A DNA stretch of 57,123 nt from Eubacterium sp. ER2 (GCF_000765215.1 NZ_JPJE01000041.1:1-57123), one strand, 5' to 3'. Positions 16,432-25,725 are shown, numbered from the stretch's first letter. A program made the numbers and translations. The notes: a model not told the origin generated them from the letters alone.

Positions 16432-17931
16432 CTACACCTCCTGGCCGATATTCCTGTCCCGCTTGCCTCTCCGGCCGCCTTTCTCCTCCCCATAGCCATA
16501 TCCGTATCTGCCATAGCGATGATAGCCGCCGTAATTTCCGTAGCCGTAGTACCCATAGTACCCGTATCCCGCCTCCCTGACAGGCACCCCGGAAAATACA
16601 TATCCAAGAAGGCTGCTGCCGCTCTCAGACAGAGAGGTGACGCACTCCAGCACCCGGTATCTCTGGACATAGTCATAGCGGACCACAAAGACAGCCGTAT
16701 CCGCGTACCGCTCCAGCACAAAGGCGTCCTCAAAGAGCTCGCAGGGCGGAGCGTCCACGATAATATAGTCCATGCACCCTCTCAGCTCCCGCATCAGCTT
16801 TTCCATCGTGTCGGAAGCCAGGAGAGAGCCCGGCCTTTTACGGCTCTCGCCTGCCGGCATGTGGTAAATGCCGCTCTCCTCCTCTTTTTTCAGAGCCTGC
16901 TTCGTACGGCACACCCCCTCCAGAACATGTCCCAGGCCATAGTCCTCCTGGCCGACAGCTTCCTTTCTGTCCTTTTTCTTTCTCAGATCCCCGTCCAGGA
17001 GAAGGACCCTCTGGCCCGTCTCAGCCATGGCATAGGCCAGATTTCTGGCCACAGTGGACTTCCCCTCCCCGGCTGTGGTGCTTGTGATGAGAAGAACCTT
17101 TGCCTCCTTCTTCTCCATCTCCCGCGCAATACGGATATAGAGGGAGCGGATCCCCTCCCGATATCCGGACATCCCCCTCTCGTCCAAAATGGAAATCTCC
17201 TTTTTCCCCCTTTGCCGGGCTCTCCGGCGCACCTCCGGGAGACTGGAGATGCACTTCAGGCTGGTCACCGCGTCCAGCTCCTCCGTCTTCCGCACAGTCC
17301 TCTTGAAAAAGGCGTAGAGCAGGATGAACAGGCAGCCCGCCGCCACCCCGGCCAAGGCCCCTTTCGCCGTCTGCCTCGTGTAGCTGGGGATGTTGTAAGG
17401 TTCCTTTGGCAGAGAAGGCGGATCAATAATGTTGAACTGGATATTTCCCAGCACAAATCTGGCCACATCCGGGTACACCTTCATAGCCGACTCCAGAACT
17501 GCCCTGGCGTCCTCCGGGCTGGCGCTCACCACCGCCATGGTCACCATGTTGGAATTCTGGATGACGTTGGCGGAAATGCTCCCGTTCACATACTCCGTCC
17601 CCATGTCCGCGCAGATGGCATCAGTCAGCAGCTCGCTGCCAAGAATATAGGGAAAGGTGGTGCCAAGCTGTCCCGCCGTAGTCGTGTCGTAGTAGAAATT
17701 GTACCCCGCACTCCCCTCCTGCCCGTCAGAGGTGCTTGTCATGACTGTGAAGGTAGCTTCCGACTGATATATAGGCACATAGCCCCGGGAGGAGCGCAGA
17801 TACATGAAGGCCGCCCCGGCCAGCGCCAGCAGCACAGCCAGGAACCAGAATTTCCTCACGCCCTTCCACACATCCTGCACCAGCATCAGGAGATCTATTT
17901 CCATCTCCTCTTCCTGTCTTTTATCTTCCAT
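16432..17931 (-). CDS. Wzz-fused bacterial tyrosine kinase, second kinase of module 1
   Basis: 499 residues. A Wzz/chain-length domain with membrane helices near residues 30-50 and 195-215 precedes a cytoplasmic BY-kinase domain: Walker A STTAGEGKST, Walker A' VLLLDGDLRKK, Walker B YIIVDAPPCE. The C-terminus is a tyrosine cluster (many YGYYGY repeats), the usual autophosphorylation tail. Such proteins control polymer length and export in capsule or exopolysaccharide systems. Wzz and kinase are in one chain, as in proteobacteria, rather than split as in the CapA/CapB pair at 23584-28226. The start at 17931 has AGGAGGTG and overlaps the upstream kinase gene. Closest relative in the window: 38598-40076. 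Confidence 0.9.
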   Translation of the reverse strand: MEDKRQEEEMEIDLLMLVQDVWKGVRKFWFLAVLLALAGAAFMYLRSSRGYVPIYQSEATFTVMTSTSDGQEGSAGYNFYYDTTTAGQLGTTFPYILGSELLTDAICADMGTEYVNGSISANVIQNSNMVTMAVVSASPEDARAVLESAMKVYPDVARFVLGNIQFNIIDPPSLPKEPYNIPSYTRQTAKGALAGVAAGCLFILLYAFFKRTVRKTEELDAVTSLKCISSLPEVRRRARQRGKKEISILDERGMSGYREGIRSLYIRIAREMEKKEAKVLLITSTTAGEGKSTVARNLAYAMAETGQRVLLLDGDLRKKKDRKEAVGQEDYGLGHVLEGVCRTKQALKKEEESGIYHMPAGESRKRPGSLLASDTMEKLMRELRGCMDYIIVDAPPCELFEDAFVLERYADTAVFVVRYDYVQRYRVLECVTSLSESGSSLLGYVFSGVPVREAGYGYYGYYGYGNYGGYHRYGRYGYGYGEEKGGRRGKRDRNIGQEV

Positions 17932-19338
17932 CCGGCACCTCCTGCGATCCTCTGTAATGTCTGTAGTTACCGTATCTCGACAAAGCGGACAGCCTGTCCC
18001 TGTGAAATGCGTTCAGCAGGAAGCCGAGAAATTCGGACTGAATCTGGCGCACTGTGTCGGCCGTGTCGTTCAGGATCCTCACGTCCACCCAGTCCTGTCT
18101 GGTCACCACAAGGGCACAGTCTCCGTAGGCCAGGAGAAGCTCCCCGTCGCTGACCTCCGCCAGGGGAGGCGTGTCTATCACGATAAAATCCACCTGCTCC
18201 CTGCAGGCCTCCATGAGGCTCTTCATCTTGTCCGACTTCAGGAGTCTGCCCGAGGCGCGCACGGAGGTCTTCTGGAAAATGCAGAAGATCCCGGACTTCT
18301 TCTCAAAATTCAAAAGCCCCTTAAAGGTCTTCCCACTCTCCAGCCACTCAGAGAGCTGGATCAATTTTGCGTCCTGCTGGTCAAATACCCGGTACTGGGC
18401 CGGCTTTTTCAGATCCCCGTCCACCAGCAGCACCCGCCGCCCCTTTTCCGCAAGGGCAATGGCAAGGTTGGCCGCCACAGAGGATTTCCCTTCATTTTCC
18501 CCGATGCTGGTGACGATCAGCACCTTCTGCCCTCTTCGGCGCATGTGCTGCTCGATCCTGGCCGAGGCACGCCTCAGCGCCTCCGCGAACTGCATGCTGA
18601 CAGCAGGCGACTGAATGAGAAGTGCCTGCTTGCTCCTGTGCAGAGCCTCCTTCCAGGAGTGATACTTCTGCTCAAAGGGGATTTCTCCCAGGATGCGGCC
18701 GTCCAGATTTCTCTCCGCGCTCTTTCTCGTCTTCACTGTAAAGCGCATGATGTTAAAAAGGGCAATACACGCCACCACCAGGGCTCCGCCCCCAGCATGC
18801 CCAGCCGCTGATAGCGCCGGATATTCTGCACATTGGAGGGGCCGTAGGGGATCTGGGGGCTCTGCACAATCTGCAGGCGGGCATTGGAAAAAAGGTAGTC
18901 GGACACGCCCTCATAGTTCCGCAAAGCGGACTGGATCATCTCATAGGCGTCCTGGGGCGTCACGGAGGTCACCTGCAGAGTCACCAGGTTCGTCTCCGAG
19001 ATCACACTGGCCGTGATCTCTCCTGACACGCTGTCCCGTCCCATGTCCAGGGCGATCTGCTCCCGCAGTACATCGCTCTGGAACACTTCGGTAAACACAT
19101 CCGCCATCTGGGTGGTGATATTCAGCGAGGAGTAGGCTCCGCCGCTGTTGCCCCGGGCTGTGACGGCAAGGGTGGCGCTGGACGTGTACACTGGCTCGTA
19201 CAGAAGGCCCAGGACTCCCGCGATGCCAAGATAGGCCGCCACCACGGCCAGGACTACGACCCAGGCATTTCTCACCACATCCCACAGGATACACCAGATG
19301 CTGATCTCGTCCAGGCGTATTTCTTTTGTCTCTTCCAT
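17921..19338 (-). pseudogene. Wzz-fused BY-kinase, first kinase of module 1, frameshifted
   Basis: Homologous end to end with the intact 471-residue kinase at 40094-41509 but broken by a -1 shift at a run of five C (18789-18793). Upstream of it the frame encodes the Wzz domain (start ATG 19338 behind AGGAGG; MEETKEIRLDEIS) to LGMLGA and then runs to a stop at 18733. The other frame continues GALVVACIALFNIMRF into the kinase domain with TSIGENEGKSS, VLLVDGDLKKP, FIVIDTPPLAE and a short Tyr tail. The break lies in the second membrane helix. One extra base restores a protein of about 472 residues. Alternatives are a sequencing error, or reinitiation at a GTG near 18778 (GGAG five bases before), which would split it into a Wzz-like and a kinase protein as in CapA/CapB. 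Confidence 0.8.
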
Positions 19339-19349
19339 CCTGCTTCCTC

Positions 19350-20171
19350 CTATTCTTCCACGATCACGGTCAGCCACGTATTGCCCTGCCGTCCCTGACT
19401 GTCTGCCGCTATGTACTGCACCTCATAGATTCCCGGAGTGGACGCATCCACTGCCGGCTGGGCCTGCACAAGCCCCGGATCCAGGGCATTGCCTTCCCCG
19501 TCAGTTAGTCCCGCCACGTAGGAGCCTGCGTCCAGTCCCTCTCCTGTCTTCAGGTACACGATCCCTGCTGTAAGCTGGATATCCAGCTCATTCTGCCAGG
19601 ACTCCAGCACATGCACAGGGAGAACCGCTGACGACACATCCCCGTAGCTGTTGGACACCTCCACAGTCACTGTGTAGGCTCCCGGCGTCTGGTAGTTGAC
19701 CGTGCTGTCCGTGATCTTTACATCATTGCTCAGATCCCCGTCCAGCATGTCCGAGGCCCCCACGTGTATGCCTGTGCTGTCCCCGCTCTCCGCTGTAAAT
19801 ACGAGAGGCTCGCTTAAAGAAAACTGTGGCGGCCGGTAGTCTGTAAAATGAGTCTCCCGCTCAAAGGTGGCGGACTGGCTGGCAGAGTCGAACACCACGT
19901 AGGTTATGGTACAGACGCCGGGCTCTGTAAAATGGGATCTGCTGCCAATCATGATGCCGCTGGTCAGATCCCCGTCCTCCTCGTCCTGAGCCGTCAGCCC
20001 TTCCATCAGCTCCTCCTCCGTAGCGGAGCAGGACACATCCAGCACATTCCTGTCGCTGGAGATGGTTGGGACATGGGGATCCCGCTCCCGCCACTCCTTT
20101 ACCCGGGACGCACCGTACACGCCCAGGGCGCCTATGAAAATGATGATCACTGCCAGTCTGAGATATCTCAT
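19350..20171 (-). CDS. Membrane-anchored multidomain Ig-like (DUF5011-type) protein of module 1
   Basis: 273 residues from the ATG at 20171 (AGGAGAG upstream). An N-terminal signal-anchor helix (about residues 5-22) is followed by three beta-sandwich repeats with the DUF5011/bacterial Ig signatures: EEDGDLTSG plus YVVFDSASQSA, then DGDLSNDVKI plus YTVTVEVSNSYGD, then YVAGLTDGEGNALD plus YEVQYIAADSQG. It should be extracytoplasmic. It lies between the exporter and the first kinase in both modules, so it may act as an outer sensor, scaffold or polymer-binding partner. No enzymatic motif seen. Paralogue: 41511-42344. Confidence 0.85.
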   Translation of the reverse strand: MRYLRLAVIIIFIGALGVYGASRVKEWRERDPHVPTISSDRNVLDVSCSATEEELMEGLTAQDEEDGDLTSGIMIGSRSHFTEPGVCTITYVVFDSASQSATFERETHFTDYRPPQFSLSEPLVFTAESGDSTGIHVGASDMLDGDLSNDVKITDSTVNYQTPGAYTVTVEVSNSYGDVSSAVLPVHVLESWQNELDIQLTAGIVYLKTGEGLDAGSYVAGLTDGEGNALDPGLVQAQPAVDASTPGIYEVQYIAADSQGRQGNTWLTVIVEE

Positions 20172-20236
20172 TTGCCACTCTCCTATATCATCTGTCTGCA
20201 ATTACGTACCAGTATGTACCCTATTTCCTGTATCCA

Positions 20237-21999
20237 TCAGAAGGCCTGGAGAAATTCCTCCACTTCCTCCTCTGTCACCTCTGCCATATGTCCCTCCTGC
20301 ACCTTGTAGATTCGGCTGCACATGGAAAACACGCTGGGCCGGTGGGCCGCCACGATGACAGTCCTGTGGGGCTCTCTGCGGATGATCCTGCGCAGTACCC
20401 GCCGCTCTGTGGCCACGTCCAGGGCGCTGGTCGCCTCGTCCAGGATCATCACCGGCGCGTCGGCCAGCAGTGCCCTGGCAATGGAGAGCCTCTGCTTCTG
20501 TCCCTCCGAGAACCGGTTTCCCCTCTCTCTCACCTCTGTGTCCATGCCCTTCTCCAGCCTTTCCACAAACTCCCAGGCACAGGCCGCCTCCAGGGCAGAC
20601 CGGATCTCCTCGTCCGTGGCCTCCGGCTTCACCATCCGCATGTTGTCCGCAATGGTGCCGGTAAACAGGGTATTCCCCTGAGGAATGTAACTGAACAGGC
20701 ACCGGGTGGAGGAGGACGCCCGCAGCATCCGGCCCCCCGGATTGCCCACACGCACCTGACCCCTCTGAGGGTGATAAAGTCCCAGAAGCAGGTTCAGGGT
20801 AGTCGTCTTTCCCTGGCCGGAGGGGCCGATGAGAGCCACGATCTCTCCCGGGCGAGCCTGGAAACGGGCGTCCCGGTAAACCCATTTCTCCTCCTCATAG
20901 GCAAAATCCACGTCCTCCATCTCCACAAAGACGCCCTTCCGGCGGCTCTCCCGCCGGATCTCCTCCGCCTCCTCTTTATCCTCCATGGAGTCTCTGGGAA
21001 GGCTGGTGATCTCCATGATCCGCTCCGCGCTGATGCCGGAGCGGATGACCATGGGGAGCAGTCCCAGGATACCGCTGAAAGATCCTCGCAGCGAGCCTGC
21101 CATGGACACGAACATGGTCATGGTACCGTAGCTGATCTGCCTCTGCCAGAGCCGGAAGGCGGCAAACCCGTAGCAGGCGTACCCCACTGCCTGTCCCACA
21201 AGGGAAGTGGCAATGGTCATAGTCTGCTGAAACTTATTCTGATCCAGGGCGATCCTGACAGACTCATCCTGTATTTTGTGAAATTTCTCCGTCACCCGCT
21301 CCACCATGCCGAAGGCCTTGATGAACTGCATGTTCTGGAAGGTCTCCTGGTCAAAGACCGTCCGGTCGCTGGCCACATTCTGGTTCTCCCGCTGAAAATC
21401 CCGCATCTTCCTCGCCGAATACCTGGAGGTGAGGAAAGAAATGGGCGCTCCCATGAGGGCAATGAGAGCCATCCATGGATCGTTCTGCACGACAATGATG
21501 AAGGCTCCTCCAAAGCTGATAACCGTTGTCACCACATTGGGCAGGAAGGTGAGGATGGTGTTGGCTACCATGCCCGCGTCCCCGTTGACCCGGTACAGTA
21601 GGTCGCCGGACCGGTACCTTGTGCCAGGGACTCCCAGTTGGTCTGGAGCACCTGCTCATAGATATCCGCCCGGATCTCGTTCGTCACCTTCAGCCGCACC
21701 TTCAGGGACAGCCTGGACTTCACCGCATTGATGAAGATCTGCCCCACGCCCACACCCACGTAGGTGCAGGCCACCCGAATAATCTCCATGGAGTTCACCC
21801 CTGTAATAGCATCCACCAGATCCTTGCTGACCACGGAAGTCCCAAGGCTCAGCACCGACCCTGAGGCCCCCAGCAGGATATAGATCCCGATCATGAGCCA
21901 GTAGCGGCGCACATAGACATACATCCAGAGGATCTCCCCCATAAGCTGCTGCAGCCTTCCCTCTTTAATTCTCTGAATGATATGCTTTATACCACCCAC
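20237..21999 (-). pseudogene. ABC exporter (fused permease-ATPase) of module 1, frameshifted
   Basis: Strongly similar throughout to the intact exporter at 42367-44127. The frame starts at a GTG (21999; GGAGAGTACTT before it), runs through the first membrane helices to TNWESLAQ, then shifts because of two extra bases near 21616-21622. Six membrane helices and a complete ATPase domain (Walker A GPSGQGKTTT, signature FSEGQKQRLSIARAL, Walker B MILDEATSALD, H-loop AAHRPS) continue in the other frame. No product would be made without frameshifting. Either genuine decay or a sequencing error; the coding constraint on both sides of the break looks fresh. Confidence 0.82.
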
Positions 22000-22244
22000 A
22001 AGTACTCTCCATCCTCTCCATATGGAAAAATCCCGATCCTATATTCTGCATCTTCGTTGAACACAGGAACGAGATTATATGATGCCAGGGGCAAAATATC
22101 CGAGCCCACATGAGCTTGCTCATAGTGGGTGAATGATCTTGGGCCCCGCCCCGATATGAGCATAAAAGTGGGATGTATATCCCGCGATATGCGAATATTG
22201 GGTAGGATTGCGAAAGTGCGCAGCACAGAACAATCCACAGGCAT
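21987..22244 (-). CDS. Possible small ORF or gene remnant between kinase and exporter
   Basis: An 85-residue frame (MPVDCSVLRTF..., ending EDGEYLWVV) fills the unusually long gap between the HprK-like gene and the exporter. Its composition reads like protein (SYNLVPVFNEDAEYRIGIFP) and its stop overlaps the exporter start. There is no clear ribosome site and no recognised family. Module 2 has no counterpart in this position, only a stem-loop. It may be a remnant of an inserted gene. Confidence 0.35.
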   Translation of the reverse strand: MPVDCSVLRTFAILPNIRISRDIHPTFMLISGRGPRSFTHYEQAHVGSDILPLASYNLVPVFNEDAEYRIGIFPYGEDGEYLWVV

Positions 22245-22297
22245 CGTATTTGGGATCCCAACACCATTTTATTTTTCCGAAAAATTATAACCCAGGC

Positions 22298-23083
22298 TCA
22301 AAGCGCCCTGCCAAACACCGTCCTCTCCACCAGCTCCACGGCCCCCTCATCCGGCCGGCAGGAGAGTTCGTAGACGGGCAGTGCTGACAAAAGATGATCC
22401 AGCGTCTCCAGGCACAGCTCCATGCCACCCTCCAGCCAGCGCGGGTAAAAGACGCTCTCAGAGACCGCAGTTACCTTCTCAAACCCGGTCAGCTCCCGGA
22501 TGGAATTCTCCGGAGCCTGCTTTAGGACGATCAACGCCTCTACCGGAACATTGGTGTTCTCACAGTAGGGAGAAGAGCCGTGCCAGGGCGTGCCCCAGCC
22601 GAGGAATGTCTCCTCGGTCTCCTGAACAAAGACCACGTCTCCATTGATGATCAGCGCATCCCGGTATCTGTTCCACAGCTCCGCCTGGGTGGTCTTGCCG
22701 ATGCCAGAGGGGCCAAGAAACATGAGACCTCTCCCCTGGTGATCGATAAGTGAACTGTGGAGGTAGATGATATGTCGCTGGACAGCGTGAGTGTAGAAAA
22801 ACTGACAAAGAAAGCTATTCAAATTATCTTGATGCTCTAAAGGCAATATCGCCGCTGTTTTCCATATTTTATCAATAACCATGACATCATTATTCTTACG
22901 GATAATCTGTCCTAAATCCATCTTTATTTCATATGCTTCAAGACCATGAAACACTATCTCTTTTGAAAGTAAATATATTCTAAACTCACTTTCTTTTCTA
23001 CTTTCTTTAAACTTGTCCCATTGACTGCCTCTCTGTTTTCCTTGTATTTGCAATAGAATATTAATTATAGAGAATACATCCAA
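22298..23083 (-). CDS. HprK-like serine kinase of module 1
   Basis: 261 residues. The C-terminal half carries a P-loop GPSGIGKTT (residues 124-132), NGDVVFV and PWHGSSPY, the fold of HPr kinase/phosphorylase. It lacks HPr kinase's N-terminal domain sequence. Relatives (PadeK-type) phosphorylate the C-terminus of RiPP precursor peptides, and HprK-related kinases accompany PqqD-like proteins and nucleotidyltransferases near polysaccharide loci. The gene starts six bases after the small peptide gene, whose last codons (ATAGGAGGATAG) supply the ribosome site. The 5' half of the gene is clearly more AT-rich than the 3' half, and residues 1-108 do not align with the module 2 paralogue although the rest is mostly identical. 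Confidence 0.8.
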   Translation of the reverse strand: MDVFSIINILLQIQGKQRGSQWDKFKESRKESEFRIYLLSKEIVFHGLEAYEIKMDLGQIIRKNNDVMVIDKIWKTAAILPLEHQDNLNSFLCQFFYTHAVQRHIIYLHSSLIDHQGRGLMFLGPSGIGKTTQAELWNRYRDALIINGDVVFVQETEETFLGWGTPWHGSSPYCENTNVPVEALIVLKQAPENSIRELTGFEKVTAVSESVFYPRWLEGGMELCLETLDHLLSALPVYELSCRPDEGAVELVERTVFGRAL

Positions 23084-23089
23084 ACAATA

Positions 23090-23332
23090 CTATCCTCCTA
23101 TGATTGTCGCACATCCCAACTGTGCTGCCGTTAGGGCAAACGTTGCTCTTTTTACTTGCCCAGCTTGACTTTGATCTGCATTCCACGAATTAAAATAATA
23201 ATTCAAATGTCCATCCGAAAAGGCCCTTCGTGCTATGTCTTCATCGTCCTCTACTCCATAAAATGGGGAGTTAGGATCATCGGTATACCAACCATTGTTC
23301 CCTGTTATTCCCCCAGTATAACTATATTGCAA
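23090..23332 (-). CDS. Candidate modified-peptide precursor of module 1 (possibly 5'-truncated)
   Basis: 80-residue frame beginning at a TTG (23332), rich in Asn, Asp and Tyr, ending QLGCATIIGG. It shares a TGGIT motif and a GC-x-T-x-G type C-terminus with the 113-residue protein in the same place in module 2, but lacks about 40 N-terminal residues. The start is doubtful: the AGGAGAGG site lies 16 bases before this TTG and is properly spaced only for another TTG whose frame stops after five codons. The true start may therefore be damaged. The position directly before the HprK-like kinase suggests it is the kinase substrate. No known precursor family recognised. Confidence 0.5.
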   Translation of the reverse strand: MQYSYTGGITGNNGWYTDDPNSPFYGVEDDEDIARRAFSDGHLNYYFNSWNADQSQAGQVKRATFALTAAQLGCATIIGG

Positions 23333-23493
23333 TATTCAAGTTGCTCTACCTCTCCTAAATATTATACACTCGCAAAATTTCCTCTTCTATTACCAATTAT
23401 CCCATATTTTGGCCGTTTGTCCCAATTTTTTCAATATTTATGTTTTATTTTTATGGTGACCTAATCTCTATATAAATATAGATTTTCAGGCAA

Positions 23494-23531
23494 CAAAAAA
23501 AGGAAAGCAGTACACGCAGCTGCTTTCCTTT
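23494..23531 (-). terminator. Rho-independent terminator after the Wzz/sortase/kinase operon
   Basis: Perfect 12-bp stem AAAGGAAAGCAG/CTGCTTTCCTTT with a 9-base loop, followed on the minus strand by a T tract and G. It separates the operon ending at 23584 from module 1. Confidence 0.85.
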
Positions 23532-23583
23532 ATCTATCTAATATCTATCTAATCTACATATTTTTTACACTCCCCTTGCGGGA

Positions 23584-24291
23584 TCACTCTGCCGAATAGT
23601 ACTCTCCGTATCCTTTTTTGCCGTAGTTTTTCCCATAGTATTTCGTATAATATCCTCTCTGCTTTTTGCGATCCACCTTTGTCAAAACCACTCCCAGAAT
23701 GGAACAGCCTGTCGCTTCCAGCTTGGTCTTGACCTCCTGAGCCATACGGTATTTTGTCTTTGCGGACTCCACTATAAGAATCGCTCCGTCGCTCTGTCTG
23801 GCCACAATGGCCGCGTCAATCACCAGTCCAAGAGGCGGTGTATCTATGATAATATAGTCGTAAATCTTTCTAAAGCTTTCCAGCATCCCGGAAAATCTGG
23901 AGCTTGAAAGAAGCTCTGTGGGATTCGGCACAAGGGGACCCGCCAGGAGCAGATGGAGCTTCGGAACATTGGTGGCCACCACCGCGTCAGCTATATTACA
24001 CTGACCTGACAGGAAATGGGAAAGCCCCTTATCCGCACCGCTGACCTGCAGTCTGGATACCATCACAGATTTCCTCATGTCCGCGTCAATGAGGAGCACG
24101 TTCTTGTTCAGCTCCGCGAAGGAGGCCGCAAGGGCGATAGCGTTCCTGGTCTTTCCCTCACCGGGAAGACCACTTGTAAACAGAATGACCTGCTTGTCAT
24201 CCCCGCAAAACTGTACATTAGTGCGCAGCGTCTTTATCTCTTCCCGTGTAGCGTATGTAAATTCTGGTAATTCAATGGTTATTCTTCTCAT
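23584..24291 (-). CDS. Stand-alone BY-kinase (CapB/CpsD-type)
   Basis: 235-residue cytoplasmic tyrosine kinase: Walker A TSGLPGEGKTRN, Walker A' NVLLIDADMRKS, Walker B YIIIDTPPLG and a C-terminal Tyr cluster (GYYTKYYGKNYGKKGYGEYY). It lacks membrane helices, so it must be activated by a separate membrane partner, here the Wzz-like protein at 27519-28226. Its start overlaps the phosphatase gene by four bases, the standard kinase/phosphatase pairing. This is the Firmicute-style split arrangement, in contrast to the fused kinases of the two modules. Confidence 0.92.
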   Translation of the reverse strand: MRRITIELPEFTYATREEIKTLRTNVQFCGDDKQVILFTSGLPGEGKTRNAIALAASFAELNKNVLLIDADMRKSVMVSRLQVSGADKGLSHFLSGQCNIADAVVATNVPKLHLLLAGPLVPNPTELLSSSRFSGMLESFRKIYDYIIIDTPPLGLVIDAAIVARQSDGAILIVESAKTKYRMAQEVKTKLEATGCSILGVVLTKVDRKKQRGYYTKYYGKNYGKKGYGEYYSAE

Positions 24292-25007
24292 TTTCTTCTC
24301 CTGTCACGCAAAATTTTCTCCGGATTTTCTTCAAAAATCTTCCGGGCATAATCCTGTCCGCACTTTTTGGCCACATACCTGGCACATTTTCCCAGATTTG
24401 GCCTTCGCCCTCTCTCGTCATGGGCATCAGAAGCTATAAAGCTGACCAGATCCGCTTCTATGAGATTTTTACAGAAGCTCTTCGTACGAACTCCCCTCTT
24501 GCCCAAGACCGCAGACGCGTTTACCTGAATAGAGGCTCCCAGCTCAGCCAGCTCTCTGACTCTCCGGCTGTCCCTGTAGCAGCACTCATATCGCTCCACA
24601 TGAGCAATGATCGGCTTCCATCCCTGGGAGCGCAGCTCATATATATAATTCCTGACAGTCTGATACACATCATCCGGCGCAAACTCCACAAGTACATAGG
24701 ATGACTCTGCCATGGACGGCCTTCCCCCCTCAGCGAGAAGATGAATCATCTCCGGACATCTGTAGAACTCACAACCGAGATACAGTCTGATTCTTCTCCT
24801 ACGGGCCATCTCCCGGAGTCCTCCATGAAACCGCTGTATACGCTCCATAGATGTCTCGAAGATCTCCGGATGAAAATGGGGAGTCACTATGATCCTCTCC
24901 ACTCCCTCCTCCTTCATCAGATCCAGAAGCCTGCCTGCACCTTTTATCGTGTCAGGTCCATCATCCACGCCCGGCAGAAGATGGCAGTGTATATCTGTCA
25001 GATGCAT
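24288..25007 (-). CDS. CpsB/CapC-type PHP-domain phosphotyrosine phosphatase
   Basis: 239 residues with the full set of metal-binding motifs: DIHCHLLPGVDDG at the N-terminus, TPHFHP, GCEFYRCPE, IIAHVERYECC and ASDAHDERGRR. It dephosphorylates the neighbouring BY-kinase in the cytoplasm. The ATG at 25007 is preceded by AAAGGA; the longer frame from 25064 lacks a site. It is the intact reference against which the chimera at 15196-16428 can be read. Confidence 0.92.
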   Translation of the reverse strand: MHLTDIHCHLLPGVDDGPDTIKGAGRLLDLMKEEGVERIIVTPHFHPEIFETSMERIQRFHGGLREMARRRRIRLYLGCEFYRCPEMIHLLAEGGRPSMAESSYVLVEFAPDDVYQTVRNYIYELRSQGWKPIIAHVERYECCYRDSRRVRELAELGASIQVNASAVLGKRGVRTKSFCKNLIEADLVSFIASDAHDERGRRPNLGKCARYVAKKCGQDYARKIFEENPEKILRDRRRK

Positions 25008-25113
25008 GTTTCCAGTCCTTTCCGTCGTTGTATGGAAAACCCAAAGTGCCCTCTTACAGAACAAAAACTCTCCCAGGAGCCTTACTCCATGGAAGAGTTT
25101 TTATCTTTCCGTT

Positions 25114-25725
25114 CTATCGTTCCATAGATCTCTTCTTCATTCCACAGGCCGCTGTCACCGCAAGAAGTCCCAGAAGAGCAACAGCTGCCGCTGACTGTGC
25201 ACTTGTCTTTGGAGAAGCAGTTCCTCCTGTCACGGTAGTCTTGTCTACCACAAAAGCTACCGGAGAAAGGGAGGAAAATGTGCCCGTCATTGTACCCTCG
25301 CCCATTGTAGTAGGAATCTTCTCCCACTCGCTTCCTGTGTAGTGAAGAATCATTCCTTTCGTGCTGACTGTAACGCCGTTCACCTGAAATGTGATGGTGA
25401 CAGGGAACTTCACCTGAGACGCATCACCCACTATTTTCACATCCACAATGTCCACAACCATCATGTTCTCATTATAATCCGATCCCATAGCTGCCCGGAG
25501 TCCCTCCGCTGTGCGGAGCTGCGCTGCAACATCCGCATACTCATTAGGAAGCTCTGTCACTTCGAGCATACCACTGATGTCATTTCCATCCGCATCCACA
25601 GCCCTTGAGATACCGCCGACTACAAAGTCCGAACCTGACGGGCTCGGCGCGGCAAACGCTGTCATGCCAAGACACATTACCATTGCCATCACGGCTGCTG
25701 CTGTTTTTAAGAATTTTGTTTTCAT
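25114..25725 (-). CDS. Secreted surface protein with SPKTS-type sorting signal (probable sortase B substrate)
   Basis: 203 residues from the ATG at 25725 (AGGAGGG upstream). A signal peptide (MKTKFLKTAAAV..., cleavage after AFA) is followed by a compact beta-rich region of about 140 residues. The C-terminus has SPKTS, a hydrophobic helix and the basic tail KKRSMER, a cell-wall sorting signal. Clostridial class B sortases recognise (S/N/P)PxT(G/N)-like motifs, so the sortase two genes upstream is the obvious enzyme. Function of the mature domain unknown; it could be a wall-bound adaptor for the polymer. Confidence 0.8.
   Translation of the reverse strand: MKTKFLKTAAAVMAMVMCLGMTAFAAPSPSGSDFVVGGISRAVDADGNDISGMLEVTELPNEYADVAAQLRTAEGLRAAMGSDYNENMMVVDIVDVKIVGDASQVKFPVTITFQVNGVTVSTKGMILHYTGSEWEKIPTTMGEGTMTGTFSSLSPVAFVVDKTTVTGGTASPKTSAQSAAAVALLGLLAVTAACGMKKRSMER

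Noticed and set aside
18733-18800. Programmed -1 frameshifting for the split kinase
   Set aside because: The G5 run does not form a slippery heptamer in the zero frame (GGG then GCG) and no clear downstream pseudoknot was seen; mutation or error is simpler.
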